A DNA stretch of 64,000 bases, from NCBI GenBank assembly GCA_007375735.1, contig VMEW01000005.1:1-64000 (forward strand). The letters are read 5' to 3'. This stretch comes from Candidatus Peregrinibacteria bacterium Greene0416_19 (GTDB lineage: Bacteria > Patescibacteriota > Gracilibacteria > Peribacterales > Peribacteraceae). The position numbers and the translations under genes are program-made. Of this stretch, positions 1-8,723 are shown in pieces (the first letter of the stretch is position 1; each line of letters opens with the position of its first letter). The notes below the pieces were generated by a model that ran no database searches, was not told where the DNA came from, and worked only from the letters and a program-made list of their open reading frames with translations.

Positions 1-1442
1 CCCAGCCAGTTCGAACAAAGGTCGCGCCGCGCAATGCGGCGCCACCCTTTTCGCGCTTCCCACCGCAGCGTTTTCCCTGTTAAAAGAACGTTCGAGCCGA
101 CGCTTGAAAGAAATGCCGGAAATTCCGGCAACTTTTCTGCCGTGAGCAGATTTTTGGCATCCCGACTGGCACGAATGAGATTCCGAACAGGTTCGAGCCG
201 ATCATCATCCCCGTGCTGCACTTGCTTCACTGTCTGCTCGATGTCCGCTTTCTCATTAAGGAGCGCATTCTTCTTTCGCACATACTCATCGGTTTCAAGC
301 GCTCCATTCAATTTGAGATCAAGCAAGACATCGATTTTCTTTTCGAGAGTTTCTTTCCGTGCAGCAAGGCAGCGCGTCTCCTCCTGCCGGATGCTCTTTG
401 TATTCTGATTTTCCTGTTCAAGATGTCGCAACATTTTCTCTGCCCACGCATCCGGCAATGAGAGTTCTTCGACGATGGTGCGCACTTGCATGAGCAAGTC
501 TTCTTCGCGCAGGTACTTTTCCTCACACTTTCCTTTTTTCTTGGTACAGCGGTAATACACATGTCCTTTCTGCCTCTCCGCCGTAATCGCGCAACCGCAT
601 GATCCGCAGTGCAGGAGACCGGAGAAGAGAAACTCGTGTTTGCGCATGCGCTTCTTCTTGCGCGATTTTCCGGCAAGTACCTGCTCTACCCCGTCGAAGA
701 GCGCCTTCGTGATGATCGGCTCATGACATCCTTCGTACAGTTCTCCAAGGCGGTGGATCATCCCGTAGTACACCGGATTCTGCAGAAGCCTCTGAATGCT
801 GGACACGGAGAGCACGTTTTCCTTGTGGCTGCGCAGTCCAAGCTCTTTGAGGGCATGTGCAAGCGAGCGCAGCGCGTAGCCGCCCGTGGCGTACAACTCA
901 AAGGCTTTGCGAACGAGTGGCGCGCGTACCGGATCAACTTCGATCTTCTTCGACTTGAGATCGTTCACGTACCCAATCGGCGCGAGCGCCGGCCACTCTC
1001 CCCTGTGCAGCTTCTGTCGAATACCGCGCTTCACATTCTCGCTCAAATTATCCACGTAGTATTTACTCTGCCCGAAAGCGATATTGAGCATGAACTTTCC
1101 CTGTGGGGTGCTCTCGAACCAGAATGTAGGGAAGCGCAGTTCTTTCAGTGCTCCTGTGTCCAGCAAGTAGATGATCCTCCCGCCATCCACACTGTTTCGT
1201 GCCAGCCGGTCGGGATGCCATGAGATGATGCCCGTGGCTTCACCTCTCTCAATCATGGAGAGCATTTCGCCGAACCGGGTTCGGCCAGGTTCTTTGGCAG
1301 TTTTTGCCTCGCAGAGCGAGGCGACGATTTCCAATTGTTCTCTCTCCGCAAATTCTCGCAGCTCCCGGAGCTGCGCTTCGATGGAGAGCGTCTGCCGTTC
1401 CTCTGATTCACTGGACTTGCGTGCGTAGAGTATGTACTTCAT
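1..1442 (-). CDS. Large serine recombinase, C-terminus cut by the window edge
   Basis: Cuts and rejoins DNA through a phosphoserine intermediate; this type moves or inverts elements. Translation from ATG at 1442 is open to the edge (480 codons). It begins MKYILYARKSSESEERQTL with the catalytic Ser region, then has the resolvase motif GIISWHPDRLARN, the recombinase domain near RGIRQKLHRGEWPALAPIGY and a zinc ribbon (HCGSCGCAI ... YYRCTKKKGKC), followed by a charged coiled-coil stretch. No Shine-Dalgarno sequence is visible. It lies back to back with the defence island, and its 3' part is duplicated in inverted orientation at 1495-1572, so it probably took part in building that locus. Whether it is full length cannot be seen. 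Confidence 0.93.
   Translation of the reverse strand, partial: MKYILYARKSSESEERQTLSIEAQLRELREFAEREQLEIVASLCEAKTAKEPGRTRFGEMLSMIERGEATGIISWHPDRLARNSVDGGRIIYLLDTGALKELRFPTFWFESTPQGKFMLNIAFGQSKYYVDNLSENVKRGIRQKLHRGEWPALAPIGYVNDLKSKKIEVDPVRAPLVRKAFELYATGGYALRSLAHALKELGLRSHKENVLSVSSIQRLLQNPVYYGMIHRLGELYEGCHEPIITKALFDGVEQVLAGKSRKKKRMRKHEFLFSGLLHCGSCGCAITAERQKGHVYYRCTKKKGKCEEKYLREEDLLMQVRTIVEELSLPDAWAEKMLRHLEQENQNTKSIRQEETRCLAARKETLEKKIDVLLDLKLNGALETDEYVRKKNALLNEKADIEQTVKQVQHGDDDRLEPVRNLIRASRDAKNLLTAEKLPEFPAFLSSVGSNVLLTGKTLRWEARKGWRRIARRDLCSNWL
3..80 (-). repeat. 78-bp inverted repeat, left copy (recombinase 3' coding region)
   Basis: The reverse strand of 80-3 is identical over 78 nt to 1495-1572 on the plus strand. 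It starts ACAGGGAAAACGCTGCGG and ends GTTCGAACTGGCTG. Here it encodes the recombinase segment TGKTLRWEARKGWRRIARRD. Identity stops sharply at both ends. Confidence 0.92.
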
Positions 1443-1494
1443 AGCGTCAGAGAGGGAAACGAGAAAACGGGTGCGCAGGGTGTGCTCGGCACAC

Positions 1495-1626
1495 ACAGGG
1501 AAAACGCTGCGGTGGGAAGCGCGAAAAGGGTGGCGCCGCATTGCGCGGCGCGACCTTTGTTCGAACTGGCTGCAGTTGCTGAACGAAATTCGAACGGAAT
1601 TGGGGTGCTCCTGCGGCGGCGGCTGA
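1495..1626 (+). pseudogene. Remnant of a serine recombinase 3' end
   Basis: In this frame 43 codons starting TGKTLRWEARKGWRRI continue past the 78-bp repeat into NWLQLLNEIRTELG and end at TGA 1624-1626. This matches the usual style of serine recombinase C-termini and the neighbouring intact gene up to NWL. There is no start codon or upstream homology, so it is the tail of a second recombinase copy in opposite orientation. Confidence 0.7.
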
Positions 1627-1664
1627 TTTTTCGGGGGGCAGCCGCCGCCGACTCTCGGGGCTCC
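1579..1664 (+). repeat. 86-bp inverted repeat, left island boundary
   Basis: Identical over 86 nt to the reverse complement of 9648-9733. It contains a perfect 12-bp stem CGGCGGCGGCTG / CAGCCGCCGCCG around a T- and G-rich loop, which could act as a bidirectional terminator insulating the island. Identity stops abruptly on both sides. Confidence 0.93.
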
Positions 1665-1703
1665 TTCTTTTGTCCTGCGCACCCGTTTTCTCGTTCCCTG
1701 TGA

Positions 1704-1764
1704 TTGAGAATCAACGACGAACATAGTACCTTGTTGATGGCAATCAATACTTGCTTAATATACT
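1704..1764 (+). promoter_or_regulatory. Promoter and candidate operator of the XRE gene
   Basis: A -10 TATACT sits at 1759-1764, eight nt before the ATG at 1773, so the transcript should be leaderless, as is common for controller genes of restriction systems. A TTGATG -35 candidate lies at 1734-1739 (19-bp spacer, wide). Two dyads are present: TTGAT-GGCA-ATCAA (1734-1747), over the -35, and TTGA-GAA-TCAA (1704-1714). Autoregulation by the XRE protein is inferred. Confidence 0.55.
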
Positions 1765-1772
1765 AGCAATTT

Positions 1773-1985
1773 ATGGATAGATCACAAGTGAATAAACTTG
1801 GCAAAAAGATTCAGAAGCTTCGCAAAGAGCTTGGGCTTTCACAGGATGAATTCGCAAGAAGGGCTGATGTACCCTATACGACGCTCACGAAGATCGAGAC
1901 GGGAGTGATCAAGAAACCGTCGGTGTTTGTGGTGGCGAAGATCGCAAGTGCTCTAGATACTTCTGTAGATGATTTACTTCACTGA
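1773..1985 (+). CDS. XRE/Cro-CI family transcriptional regulator (controller-like)
   Basis: A 70-residue protein that is almost entirely a HTH_3 domain: LGKKIQKLRKELGLSQDEFA, then recognition-helix region VPYTTLTKIETG and the C-terminal helix ALDTSVDDLLH. Size and position just upstream of a methyltransferase gene resemble restriction-modification controller proteins, which time expression of the downstream genes. The promoter leaves almost no 5' UTR. The effector and exact target are unknown; the dyads just upstream are the best candidates for its binding sites. Its AT-rich composition matches the island and not the chromosome to the right. Confidence 0.85.
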   Translation: MDRSQVNKLGKKIQKLRKELGLSQDEFARRADVPYTTLTKIETGVIKKPSVFVVAKIASALDTSVDDLLH

Positions 1986-2036
1986 TCATAGTTATCATAG
2001 TGGATTTCTGTAATGATTTAATGAATAATAGACCAT

Positions 2037-3680
2037 ATGGTGGATGTGCTCACTGTTACCCAGCGATCCTACAATATGTCTAGAATTCGTTCTGCTGGAA
2101 CGGTTCCTGAGCAGAATTTTTTGTTGCTCTTGGAAGCCAATGGCATTCGCGATTTTATAACACACCCTGATTGGATTCCAGGTAAGCCTGATGTATATTT
2201 TCCCATAAGCAAGCTGGCAATTTTTGTGGACGGGTGCTTTTGGCACGCATGTGATCAATGTTTTCAAATGCCCGCTACTAACAAGGAATTTTGGAGTAAG
2301 AAGATTGGCGCAAATGTTATTCATGATAAAAAGGTAAACGCTCTTTTGAAATCGATGGGAATCCTGACCATCAGAATATGGGAGCATGATCTAAAAAATT
2401 CTCCTGACAAATTTATTTTTGATATTAAAGAAAAAATAGCAGCAACGTCTACCCCAACGGTATTAGATTTGTTTGCGGGTGCAGGTGGATTCTCTGAGGG
2501 GTTTATCGGCTCCGGCTGCGACATGGTAGGTCACATTGAAATGGACGATAGTGCGTGCAAGACATTGATCACTAGGATGGTGTATCACGCGCTTCTAAAG
2601 CTCGGTAAAGTAGATGAATACAGACATTACATTCTGGGAAAAACAACGCTCGAGGCATTGATAGAAAAGTACAGTCTTCAGAAAGAACGAGACTCTGTAA
2701 TTTGTGCAAAAATTGGAAAAGATAATTTCAAAGATCTCATCAAGAAAATTAAACAGAAGCTCGGCAGTAAAAATTTGGACATTATTGTTGGTGGTCCACC
2801 CTGTCAGGCATACTCACATATCGGTCGAGCCAGAGATGAAAAGAGCATGCGTTGGGATCACCGCAAATTTCTTTACAGGTACTACATTGAATTTCTGAAG
2901 GCATTGAAACCGAAAATCTTTGTTTTTGAGAATGTGCCAGGTCTCCTCAGCTCCGGTAAAGGCCGATATCTTCGTGAGATGCGAAATCTGATGAAGAAGG
3001 CAGGTTATAAAACGGATTTTCGAATTGTTGATGCAACTGATTATGGTGTACCACAACACAGAAAGAGAGTCTTACTTGTTGGATGGAATAAATATTCAAA
3101 ACTGGAGAAGTATCCGAATTTTCAAGCAGTTAAGAGAGAGTACGTGGTAAAAAACTTCCTAGATGCCTTGCCAAAGATTAAGGCAGGTGGTGGTAAACCC
3201 ATCATCAAAAATTTTTCCAAACGCAATGAGTTGTTAGAGAAAGTAGGAATGACCAGTTTTCATTTTCCGATACTAATGGATCATGTTGCACGTCCTCATA
3301 ATGCAAGAGATCTGGAAATCTATAGGCGTGTTGTAAATGCAAAGAAAAAAGGAATAAGACTAAAGTACAACGCACTGCCTAAGCGCCTGAAGACTCATAA
3401 AAATGAAGAATGTTTTCTCGATAGGTTCAAGGTTATTGATGCTGAGGCAAGGGGTTCACATACTGTGGTAGCTCATTTGCAGAAAGATGGACATTCGTAC
3501 ATACATCCTGATTTGGCACAAAATCGATCTGTAACAGTCAGAGAAGCTGCGCGACTCCAGTCTTTCCCAGATGATTATAAATTTGAAGGTTCACGGGGAT
3601 CTCAGTTTTGCCAAATAGGAAACGCCGTCCCCCCCATGCTTTCGAAGGTTGTTGCTCATGAACTCATCAAATACCTCTAA
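2037..3680 (+). CDS. Vsr endonuclease fused to C5-cytosine DNA methyltransferase
   Basis: Bifunctional island protein of 547 aa. Residues about 5-120 are a Vsr-type (very short patch repair) nuclease: IPGKPDVYF with the metal Asp52, VDGCFWHAC with His70, and RIWEHDL. Residues 140-547 are a C5-methyltransferase: motif I LDLFAGAGGFSEGF, motif IV GGPPCQAYS with catalytic Cys256, motif VI FENVPGLL, motif VIII QHRKRVLLVG and motifs IX-X RLQSFPDDY...QIGNAVPPM. Dcm enzymes protect DNA; Vsr nicks the T:G mismatches left by deaminated 5-methylcytosine. Here both are on one chain. The stop is 8 nt before the GHKL ATPase gene, so they are probably cotranscribed. Target sequence cannot be read from the gene. 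Confidence 0.93.
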   Translation: MVDVLTVTQRSYNMSRIRSAGTVPEQNFLLLLEANGIRDFITHPDWIPGKPDVYFPISKLAIFVDGCFWHACDQCFQMPATNKEFWSKKIGANVIHDKKVNALLKSMGILTIRIWEHDLKNSPDKFIFDIKEKIAATSTPTVLDLFAGAGGFSEGFIGSGCDMVGHIEMDDSACKTLITRMVYHALLKLGKVDEYRHYILGKTTLEALIEKYSLQKERDSVICAKIGKDNFKDLIKKIKQKLGSKNLDIIVGGPPCQAYSHIGRARDEKSMRWDHRKFLYRYYIEFLKALKPKIFVFENVPGLLSSGKGRYLREMRNLMKKAGYKTDFRIVDATDYGVPQHRKRVLLVGWNKYSKLEKYPNFQAVKREYVVKNFLDALPKIKAGGGKPIIKNFSKRNELLEKVGMTSFHFPILMDHVARPHNARDLEIYRRVVNAKKKGIRLKYNALPKRLKTHKNEECFLDRFKVIDAEARGSHTVVAHLQKDGHSYIHPDLAQNRSVTVREAARLQSFPDDYKFEGSRGSQFCQIGNAVPPMLSKVVAHELIKYL

Positions 3681-3688
3681 TCACTTTC

Positions 3689-5179
3689 ATGAAAACACTC
3701 AAAGCTGATCCAGGGGCAAAGCGACTGATCGAGAGTCTCCGCAATATGGGTTATGATAGCAGTACTGCAATTGCAGATCTTGTTGATAACAGTATCACTG
3801 CAAATGCATCTGAAATTTATGTAGATATTTTACTTCCCAAAGGATCAACGCCTGCAGCCATTATCATTGCCGACAATGGAGATGGTATGGACAGAGAGGA
3901 GCTTCATGAAGCTATGCGCTTCGGGTCGAATCAAGAATATTCAGCTGGTGATTTGGGTAAATATGGACTCGGTCTCAAAACGGCATCTCTTGGGCAGTGC
4001 CGCACTCTGACAGTTGCATCAAAAGCAAAGCCCAAGCGGGGCTCCCGACCAAGACGAGTTTACATGCGTTGGGATCTTGATCATGTTTATAAGACAGATG
4101 GCTGGGATCTTCTGATACCTTCAGATGATGAGCTTCAATCTTGGGAGAACGAAATACTCAATCACCTTGTCGCCCAAGACCATGGCACAATTGTTCTTTG
4201 GACAAACCTGCAAGAGACATTGCCTCTTCTATCGGATTTGGATATCCGTAAGCAGGAAAAATTCCTTGCACATTTGATCGATGAAGTAAGTAGTCACTTA
4301 CGAATGGTATTTCATCGCTTTATGCAGGGGACTGTCACCGGGCGTCGCAAGCTGGATATTCACGTTTGTGGTGAAAAGCTGGTGCCTTGGGATCCTTTTT
4401 GTAGAGAAGAAAAAACTAAGGAGTTGGATATCATGCGCTTACCATTGGTGTGTGAAGATACAGATGGTTTGAAAGTAAAAGACACAATTACCATTACTCC
4501 ATTTATTCTTCCACGCGAGGATGAATTCTCTTCAACGGCAACTTGGAGAGATGCTTCGGGACCAAGAAATTGGAACCAGCAACAGGGTTTTTACTTTTAT
4601 CGAAACAATCGATTACTGCAAGCTGGCGGCTGGAGTCGTCTGCGTGCAGTAGATGAACACACGAAACTTCTGCGTATTGCAGTTGATTTCACATCGAACT
4701 TAGACCGGGCATTTTCGATAAATATCACTAAAATGCGTTCGAGGATACCTCCGGAAATTCGTGAAGAGATCGCTAATCATGTCGGCGGATGGGCCAAAAA
4801 AGCACGAGAACGTTACGACAATGCTCCTTCTCGCTCGAGTGTTTCATCAAATAAGTCATCCCATGTTTCCATCCCCGCTCACAAAAATACTGAACAAACA
4901 GTGCATAAACCCCGAGAAATAAGGCTCGGATCAGTTACAATCTCTTCTAATGAAAAATTGGGAACAATTGCAGTCAGCGAAAACAGAAAGGGTGAAATCA
5001 TTATTTCAATTCCGAGAAATCATGAGTTTCATGAAATATTTTCAATTCAGAACGAAAATGATTTGCGAAGTGCTTACGTTGTCATGCTTCTCCTGATCGA
5101 GGCTGTTGCAAAAAAGAAAGTACGTGTGAGCAATATCCCCCTTGAGCTTCTTAAGAAGATTTACAGGCAGAACATATGA
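3689..5179 (+). CDS. GHKL/MutL-like ATPase of the defence island
   Basis: A 496-aa protein with an N-terminal GHKL ATP-binding fold: ADLVDNSITA (N box, Asn34), ADNGDGMD (residues 61-68) and GKYGLGLKTAS (90-100). This matches the HATPase_c_3 group, which includes MutL-like and MORC-like ATPases, and not a histidine kinase, as no phospho-acceptor domain is seen. The rest is uncharacterised, with a Ser-rich linker near residues 380-400. Its stop overlaps the Z1 start by 4 nt (ATGA), indicating translational coupling. In known gene neighbourhoods such ATPases occur with Z1 and DUF4420 proteins in antiphage clusters; a nucleic-acid sensing or clamp role is inference. Confidence 0.85.
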   Translation: MKTLKADPGAKRLIESLRNMGYDSSTAIADLVDNSITANASEIYVDILLPKGSTPAAIIIADNGDGMDREELHEAMRFGSNQEYSAGDLGKYGLGLKTASLGQCRTLTVASKAKPKRGSRPRRVYMRWDLDHVYKTDGWDLLIPSDDELQSWENEILNHLVAQDHGTIVLWTNLQETLPLLSDLDIRKQEKFLAHLIDEVSSHLRMVFHRFMQGTVTGRRKLDIHVCGEKLVPWDPFCREEKTKELDIMRLPLVCEDTDGLKVKDTITITPFILPREDEFSSTATWRDASGPRNWNQQQGFYFYRNNRLLQAGGWSRLRAVDEHTKLLRIAVDFTSNLDRAFSINITKMRSRIPPEIREEIANHVGGWAKKARERYDNAPSRSSVSSNKSSHVSIPAHKNTEQTVHKPREIRLGSVTISSNEKLGTIAVSENRKGEIIISIPRNHEFHEIFSIQNENDLRSAYVVMLLLIEAVAKKKVRVSNIPLELLKKIYRQNI

Positions 5180-7692
5180 TCAAGACCTTATCAGATGCGG
5201 TCACCCTCGTTGAATTCATAGTCTCCAAACAGGGGAAATCTGTTGAAGAGGCTATGCAAGAAGCCGAAGTACCACTTCATCTACGGGACCATGTTCTTAA
5301 ATATTTTTCACCGCCTCTTCAAATTACTCCACCCGATCTAATTACTGATACAATCCAAAGAATTCCGCGCTGCAATCCTGATATTGATTCGATGCAGCAA
5401 TACTTTGGTACATTTCAGCGATTCTTGATAGATACCCGCCGGTGGCCAAAATCAACAGTGGGTACATTGGCCGAGACGTCACTGGATCTCATTAAGCAGC
5501 TTCCGAAGCCGGATGCGGCAGAATCATTTAAAGCGTATGGACTGGTACTAGGTTACATCCAGAGCGGAAAGACTGCGAACATGGCCGCATTAATTGCACG
5601 AGCGGCTGATGAAGGTTATAAATTATTTATCGTTCTCGCAGGACTTTGGAAAGATCTGCGTGCACAAACACAGCGGCGATTTGATCAGGAAATTACTGGA
5701 AGGTCAGATGACCCCGCTGATGAGCCATGTGTGCAGCATGATTCCAATATGGCCCCTTGGGCTAGGCTCACGCAGTCTGGGTTGAATGGCGATTTTTCTG
5801 ACATGCCTAATAACTTGGACGCGCGATCACCGCATTTAGCTGTTATCAAGAAGAATAAGAGGATTGAAAGTCTTATGGAATGGCTGGAACGCTGCCCAGT
5901 TCCCCTGAAAGACTTGCCAGCAATTATCATCGATGACGAGGCCGATCAGGGGTCCATCAATACAAATTATGGACGCACTGATGATGATGGTGAAAGTATT
6001 GATCCTTCGGCTACTAACCGCCGGATAAGAGAGCTTATTCAAAAATTGCCCAAGTGTGTGTATATCGGATTTACTGCAACGCCCTTCGCTAACGTTCTAA
6101 TTGATGCCGAAGAAGACGATTTGTATCCACGTGATTTTATCGCGACCCTTCCTGAGCCTCCAGGCTACTTTGGACCGCGAAAATTGTTTGGACTTGGGAT
6201 GGATCCCTCAGATCTTTCACCGCATGACAAACACGGATCTCCACTTGATGTTATTCATAAGGTTGAGGATACACAGATGGACGAGATTGATGATGTTCTT
6301 GAGAATGGAGGCGATGATTGTCCAGAGGTACTTTCCGAGGCGCTAATAGCCTTTCTTCTAAGCAGCTGTGCACGTTTGGCACGTGGCCATGATCAAGCAC
6401 ATTTTAGTATGCTGATTCATCCCTCGCAAAGGACGGCTCCTCATCGCATTGTTGCTACTGTTATCAGTAAAGAACTCGAATTGCTTAAGGCAGCAGCAAT
6501 CAGACCTGCAAAATTTCCTGATCTATTGGCACGGGCACGAAAAATGTGGGAATTCGATTTCGCCCGTGTTACTTCTGAACAAGAGGATACGGAACTAGCT
6601 GACTATAATTTCGATTTTGAAAAAGTTTGGAAATTTGCAAAATCAATAACTGAATCCATTGAAGTAAAAGTGCTAAATAATTATTCTGAAGATACGCTCG
6701 ATTATACAGGGCACCCCAAACGGTACATCGTGATCGGAGGTAACAGACTTTCACGCGGACTTACCCTAGAAGGATTAAGTGTCAGTGTATTTACCCGTAT
6801 GGCCAATCAATATGACACTCTACTTCAGATGGGACGATGGTTTGGATACCGCCCAAAATACTACGATCTGACACGAATATATGTTGGTAAGGAAATGGGC
6901 GACCGTTTTGCGGAACTTGCCAGAGTGGAGGATGAATTGCGTGCAGATCTTAGGAAATATGCCCAGAAACCGGACCCACCAACGCCTCTTCAATTAAAGC
7001 CAATTATCCGCACACATCCCACGATGGCGGTCACATCTCGGCTTAAGATGGGAGCAGGACGGCCTGTTACCATCTCATTTCAGAATACAATTCAGCAGAC
7101 TGTCTCTTTCCCCGTAGATAACAAAGCGCTATTGCGTAAAAACTTGGATGCAGCTCGGGGATTCGTTTCCAAGCTTGGAAATGCTTGGCATAGCGGCTCA
7201 GACGAAGGAATTCATATTTGGAAAGATCTTCCATGTACAGGTGTAATCGAATTCTTAAATGCATATGAATTTAGCAGGGAAGCCCATGATGTTAACCGTC
7301 AGAATCTTGTAAACTATATAAAACGCCAGAATGATCAAAATGAATTGATCTTGTGGGATATCGTGCTGCCTCTTGGCAATCCAAAGCTAGAACCATTTTC
7401 GTGGAGTACGAAGTATTTAACACACAAAATTGTTCGTACTCCAATGACGATTCAATCAATAAAAGTACTCTCAAGTCCAAGCGATATTGAGTACTGGCGG
7501 GAAAAAACAGGCCGTGATTCAAAAGATCCGTTACAGGGCTGCCTCATACTCTATATGATTGATAAGGAATCCGGTTCGGAAAAAGACATGAAATTTTTCC
7601 ACGATCCAAATAATGCGGAAGATATTCTTGGTCTAGTTATAATTTTCCCCGAATCAAAATCCGATGCAACCATCGAATACATCTCACAATGA
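5176..7692 (+). CDS. Z1-domain superfamily II helicase/ATPase
   Basis: An 838-aa protein with helicase motifs in the Z1 pattern: Walker A GYIQSGKTANM (residues 126-136), Walker B IIIDDEADQGS (about 251), FTATPFANVLID (motif III-like), then the conserved Z1 block GGNRLSRGLTLEGL and QMGRWFGYRPKYYDL. Z1 proteins are ATPases found almost only with restriction and abortive-infection genes. Start ATG overlaps the GHKL gene stop; the 3' end overlaps the next gene by 29 nt. Together with the ATPase and the DUF4420 protein it forms the core of an Mza-like (MutL, Z1, DUF, AIPR) module. No AIPR gene is recognisable here. Confidence 0.9.
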   Translation: MIKTLSDAVTLVEFIVSKQGKSVEEAMQEAEVPLHLRDHVLKYFSPPLQITPPDLITDTIQRIPRCNPDIDSMQQYFGTFQRFLIDTRRWPKSTVGTLAETSLDLIKQLPKPDAAESFKAYGLVLGYIQSGKTANMAALIARAADEGYKLFIVLAGLWKDLRAQTQRRFDQEITGRSDDPADEPCVQHDSNMAPWARLTQSGLNGDFSDMPNNLDARSPHLAVIKKNKRIESLMEWLERCPVPLKDLPAIIIDDEADQGSINTNYGRTDDDGESIDPSATNRRIRELIQKLPKCVYIGFTATPFANVLIDAEEDDLYPRDFIATLPEPPGYFGPRKLFGLGMDPSDLSPHDKHGSPLDVIHKVEDTQMDEIDDVLENGGDDCPEVLSEALIAFLLSSCARLARGHDQAHFSMLIHPSQRTAPHRIVATVISKELELLKAAAIRPAKFPDLLARARKMWEFDFARVTSEQEDTELADYNFDFEKVWKFAKSITESIEVKVLNNYSEDTLDYTGHPKRYIVIGGNRLSRGLTLEGLSVSVFTRMANQYDTLLQMGRWFGYRPKYYDLTRIYVGKEMGDRFAELARVEDELRADLRKYAQKPDPPTPLQLKPIIRTHPTMAVTSRLKMGAGRPVTISFQNTIQQTVSFPVDNKALLRKNLDAARGFVSKLGNAWHSGSDEGIHIWKDLPCTGVIEFLNAYEFSREAHDVNRQNLVNYIKRQNDQNELILWDIVLPLGNPKLEPFSWSTKYLTHKIVRTPMTIQSIKVLSSPSDIEYWREKTGRDSKDPLQGCLILYMIDKESGSEKDMKFFHDPNNAEDILGLVIIFPESKSDATIEYISQ

Positions 7693-8707
7693 TGTTTCAT
7701 TCGCCGGCATTCTTCAAACCTATGTTGATGCTCTTTCGCGAAATCCACGCGGACAGCAAGAGCTGGTTGGCCAGCAGGTTGCAAAATTGCATGAGAGCAC
7801 AATCGCAATAATCGCAATGGATGGGGCCGATGACATTCATCTTCTTGTTTCCGCTGATGATAATAAGGAAGACACACGTCTTTCCAATTTAGATTTGCGT
7901 GGGTTGAAGGTAACAAATCGCAAACTGGCAGTTGCAGGGCATCCCGTGCGTAATTATCTGGATATTGTTTGTGCAACAGGCAAAACGCCATCTTTTCGCC
8001 GGCCATTTCTTCGCTTTGCGGAGGATGTTCTATTCGAGATATCGAAATCAGCCGAAGAACCCCGAGATGCAATTTATCGCACAGGAATACGATGGCGTAG
8101 ATTTTGGACTGCAGATACTTCAGAAATCACAGTGGAATGGTTACATGGAATCTTTGGTGAACTACTTTTTATTAAAGATGTAATTGAAAAATGTGGTGTA
8201 ACAATTATCAAGTCCTGGATGGGACCGCTGGGCAAAGATCATGATTTTCAGATAAACAATAATCTTGGTATTGAGGTAAAAAGTTCAACGGAAATGCCTT
8301 TTCAGGTCAACTGCAATATCCGTCAGCTGGATACAGAAATATTTAAGCAGTTATATCTTGTTTGTTACCGAATTCTTCCTTCTGATGAAGGTCAGACATT
8401 GCCTGATTTAGTTTCACAAATAGAAAATTTTATCGGACACGATGAAAATATTTTGGATGTGTTTTATGAAAGGCTAGCAGCTTCCGGCTATCGGAGAGAT
8501 CTTGAAGTCACTTATCGGGAAACAATTATTAGCGTAGAGCCTCCAAATGTCTTTTTTGTTGATGAATCCTTTCCAAAAATCACCGAGAAGAGTTTCTTAC
8601 AATCTCCGGATCATAGAATTACAAACATACGTTATACGCTTAAAATCACTGGAGTTAAGAAACTGGAACTGGAAACCCTGATAAAAGAAATATTAAGCAC
8701 TAAATAA
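7664..8707 (+). CDS. PD-(D/E)XK motif protein (DUF4420-like)
   Basis: A 347-aa protein. The region LHGIFGELLFIKDVI ... SWMGPLGKDHDFQI ... GIEVKSS holds the nuclease-type residues (Asp of HDF near 193 and the E-x-K of IEVK near 203) of the PD-(D/E)XK fold in DUF4420 proteins, known partners of Z1 helicases. It probably cuts or binds DNA as the effector of the module. The start at 7664 lies inside the Z1 gene; no later in-frame ATG precedes the conserved part, so the 29-nt overlap seems genuine. The protein ends with a Lys/Glu-rich tail. Confidence 0.82.
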   Translation: MQPSNTSHNDVSFAGILQTYVDALSRNPRGQQELVGQQVAKLHESTIAIIAMDGADDIHLLVSADDNKEDTRLSNLDLRGLKVTNRKLAVAGHPVRNYLDIVCATGKTPSFRRPFLRFAEDVLFEISKSAEEPRDAIYRTGIRWRRFWTADTSEITVEWLHGIFGELLFIKDVIEKCGVTIIKSWMGPLGKDHDFQINNNLGIEVKSSTEMPFQVNCNIRQLDTEIFKQLYLVCYRILPSDEGQTLPDLVSQIENFIGHDENILDVFYERLAASGYRRDLEVTYRETIISVEPPNVFFVDESFPKITEKSFLQSPDHRITNIRYTLKITGVKKLELETLIKEILSTK

Positions 8708-8723
8708 CTGCTAAAATCTGTAT

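Larger units (their letters stand above)
1453..1699. repeat. 26-27 bp inverted repeats enclosing recombinase debris (1453-1479 / 1674-1699)
   Basis: The left arm AGGGAAACGAGAAAACGGG...(1453-1479) and the right arm (1674-1699) are reverse complements apart from one inserted A. The left arm begins 11 bp upstream of the recombinase start codon; the right arm ends about 35 bp before the -35 region of the XRE gene. Between them are a small dyad GTGTGC-TCG-GCACAC (about 1481-1495), the recombinase 3' remnant and a GC-rich hairpin. This accounts for most of the gene-free stretch 1443-1772. The arrangement would suit an invertible segment or att-derived debris; both are inference. Confidence 0.75.
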
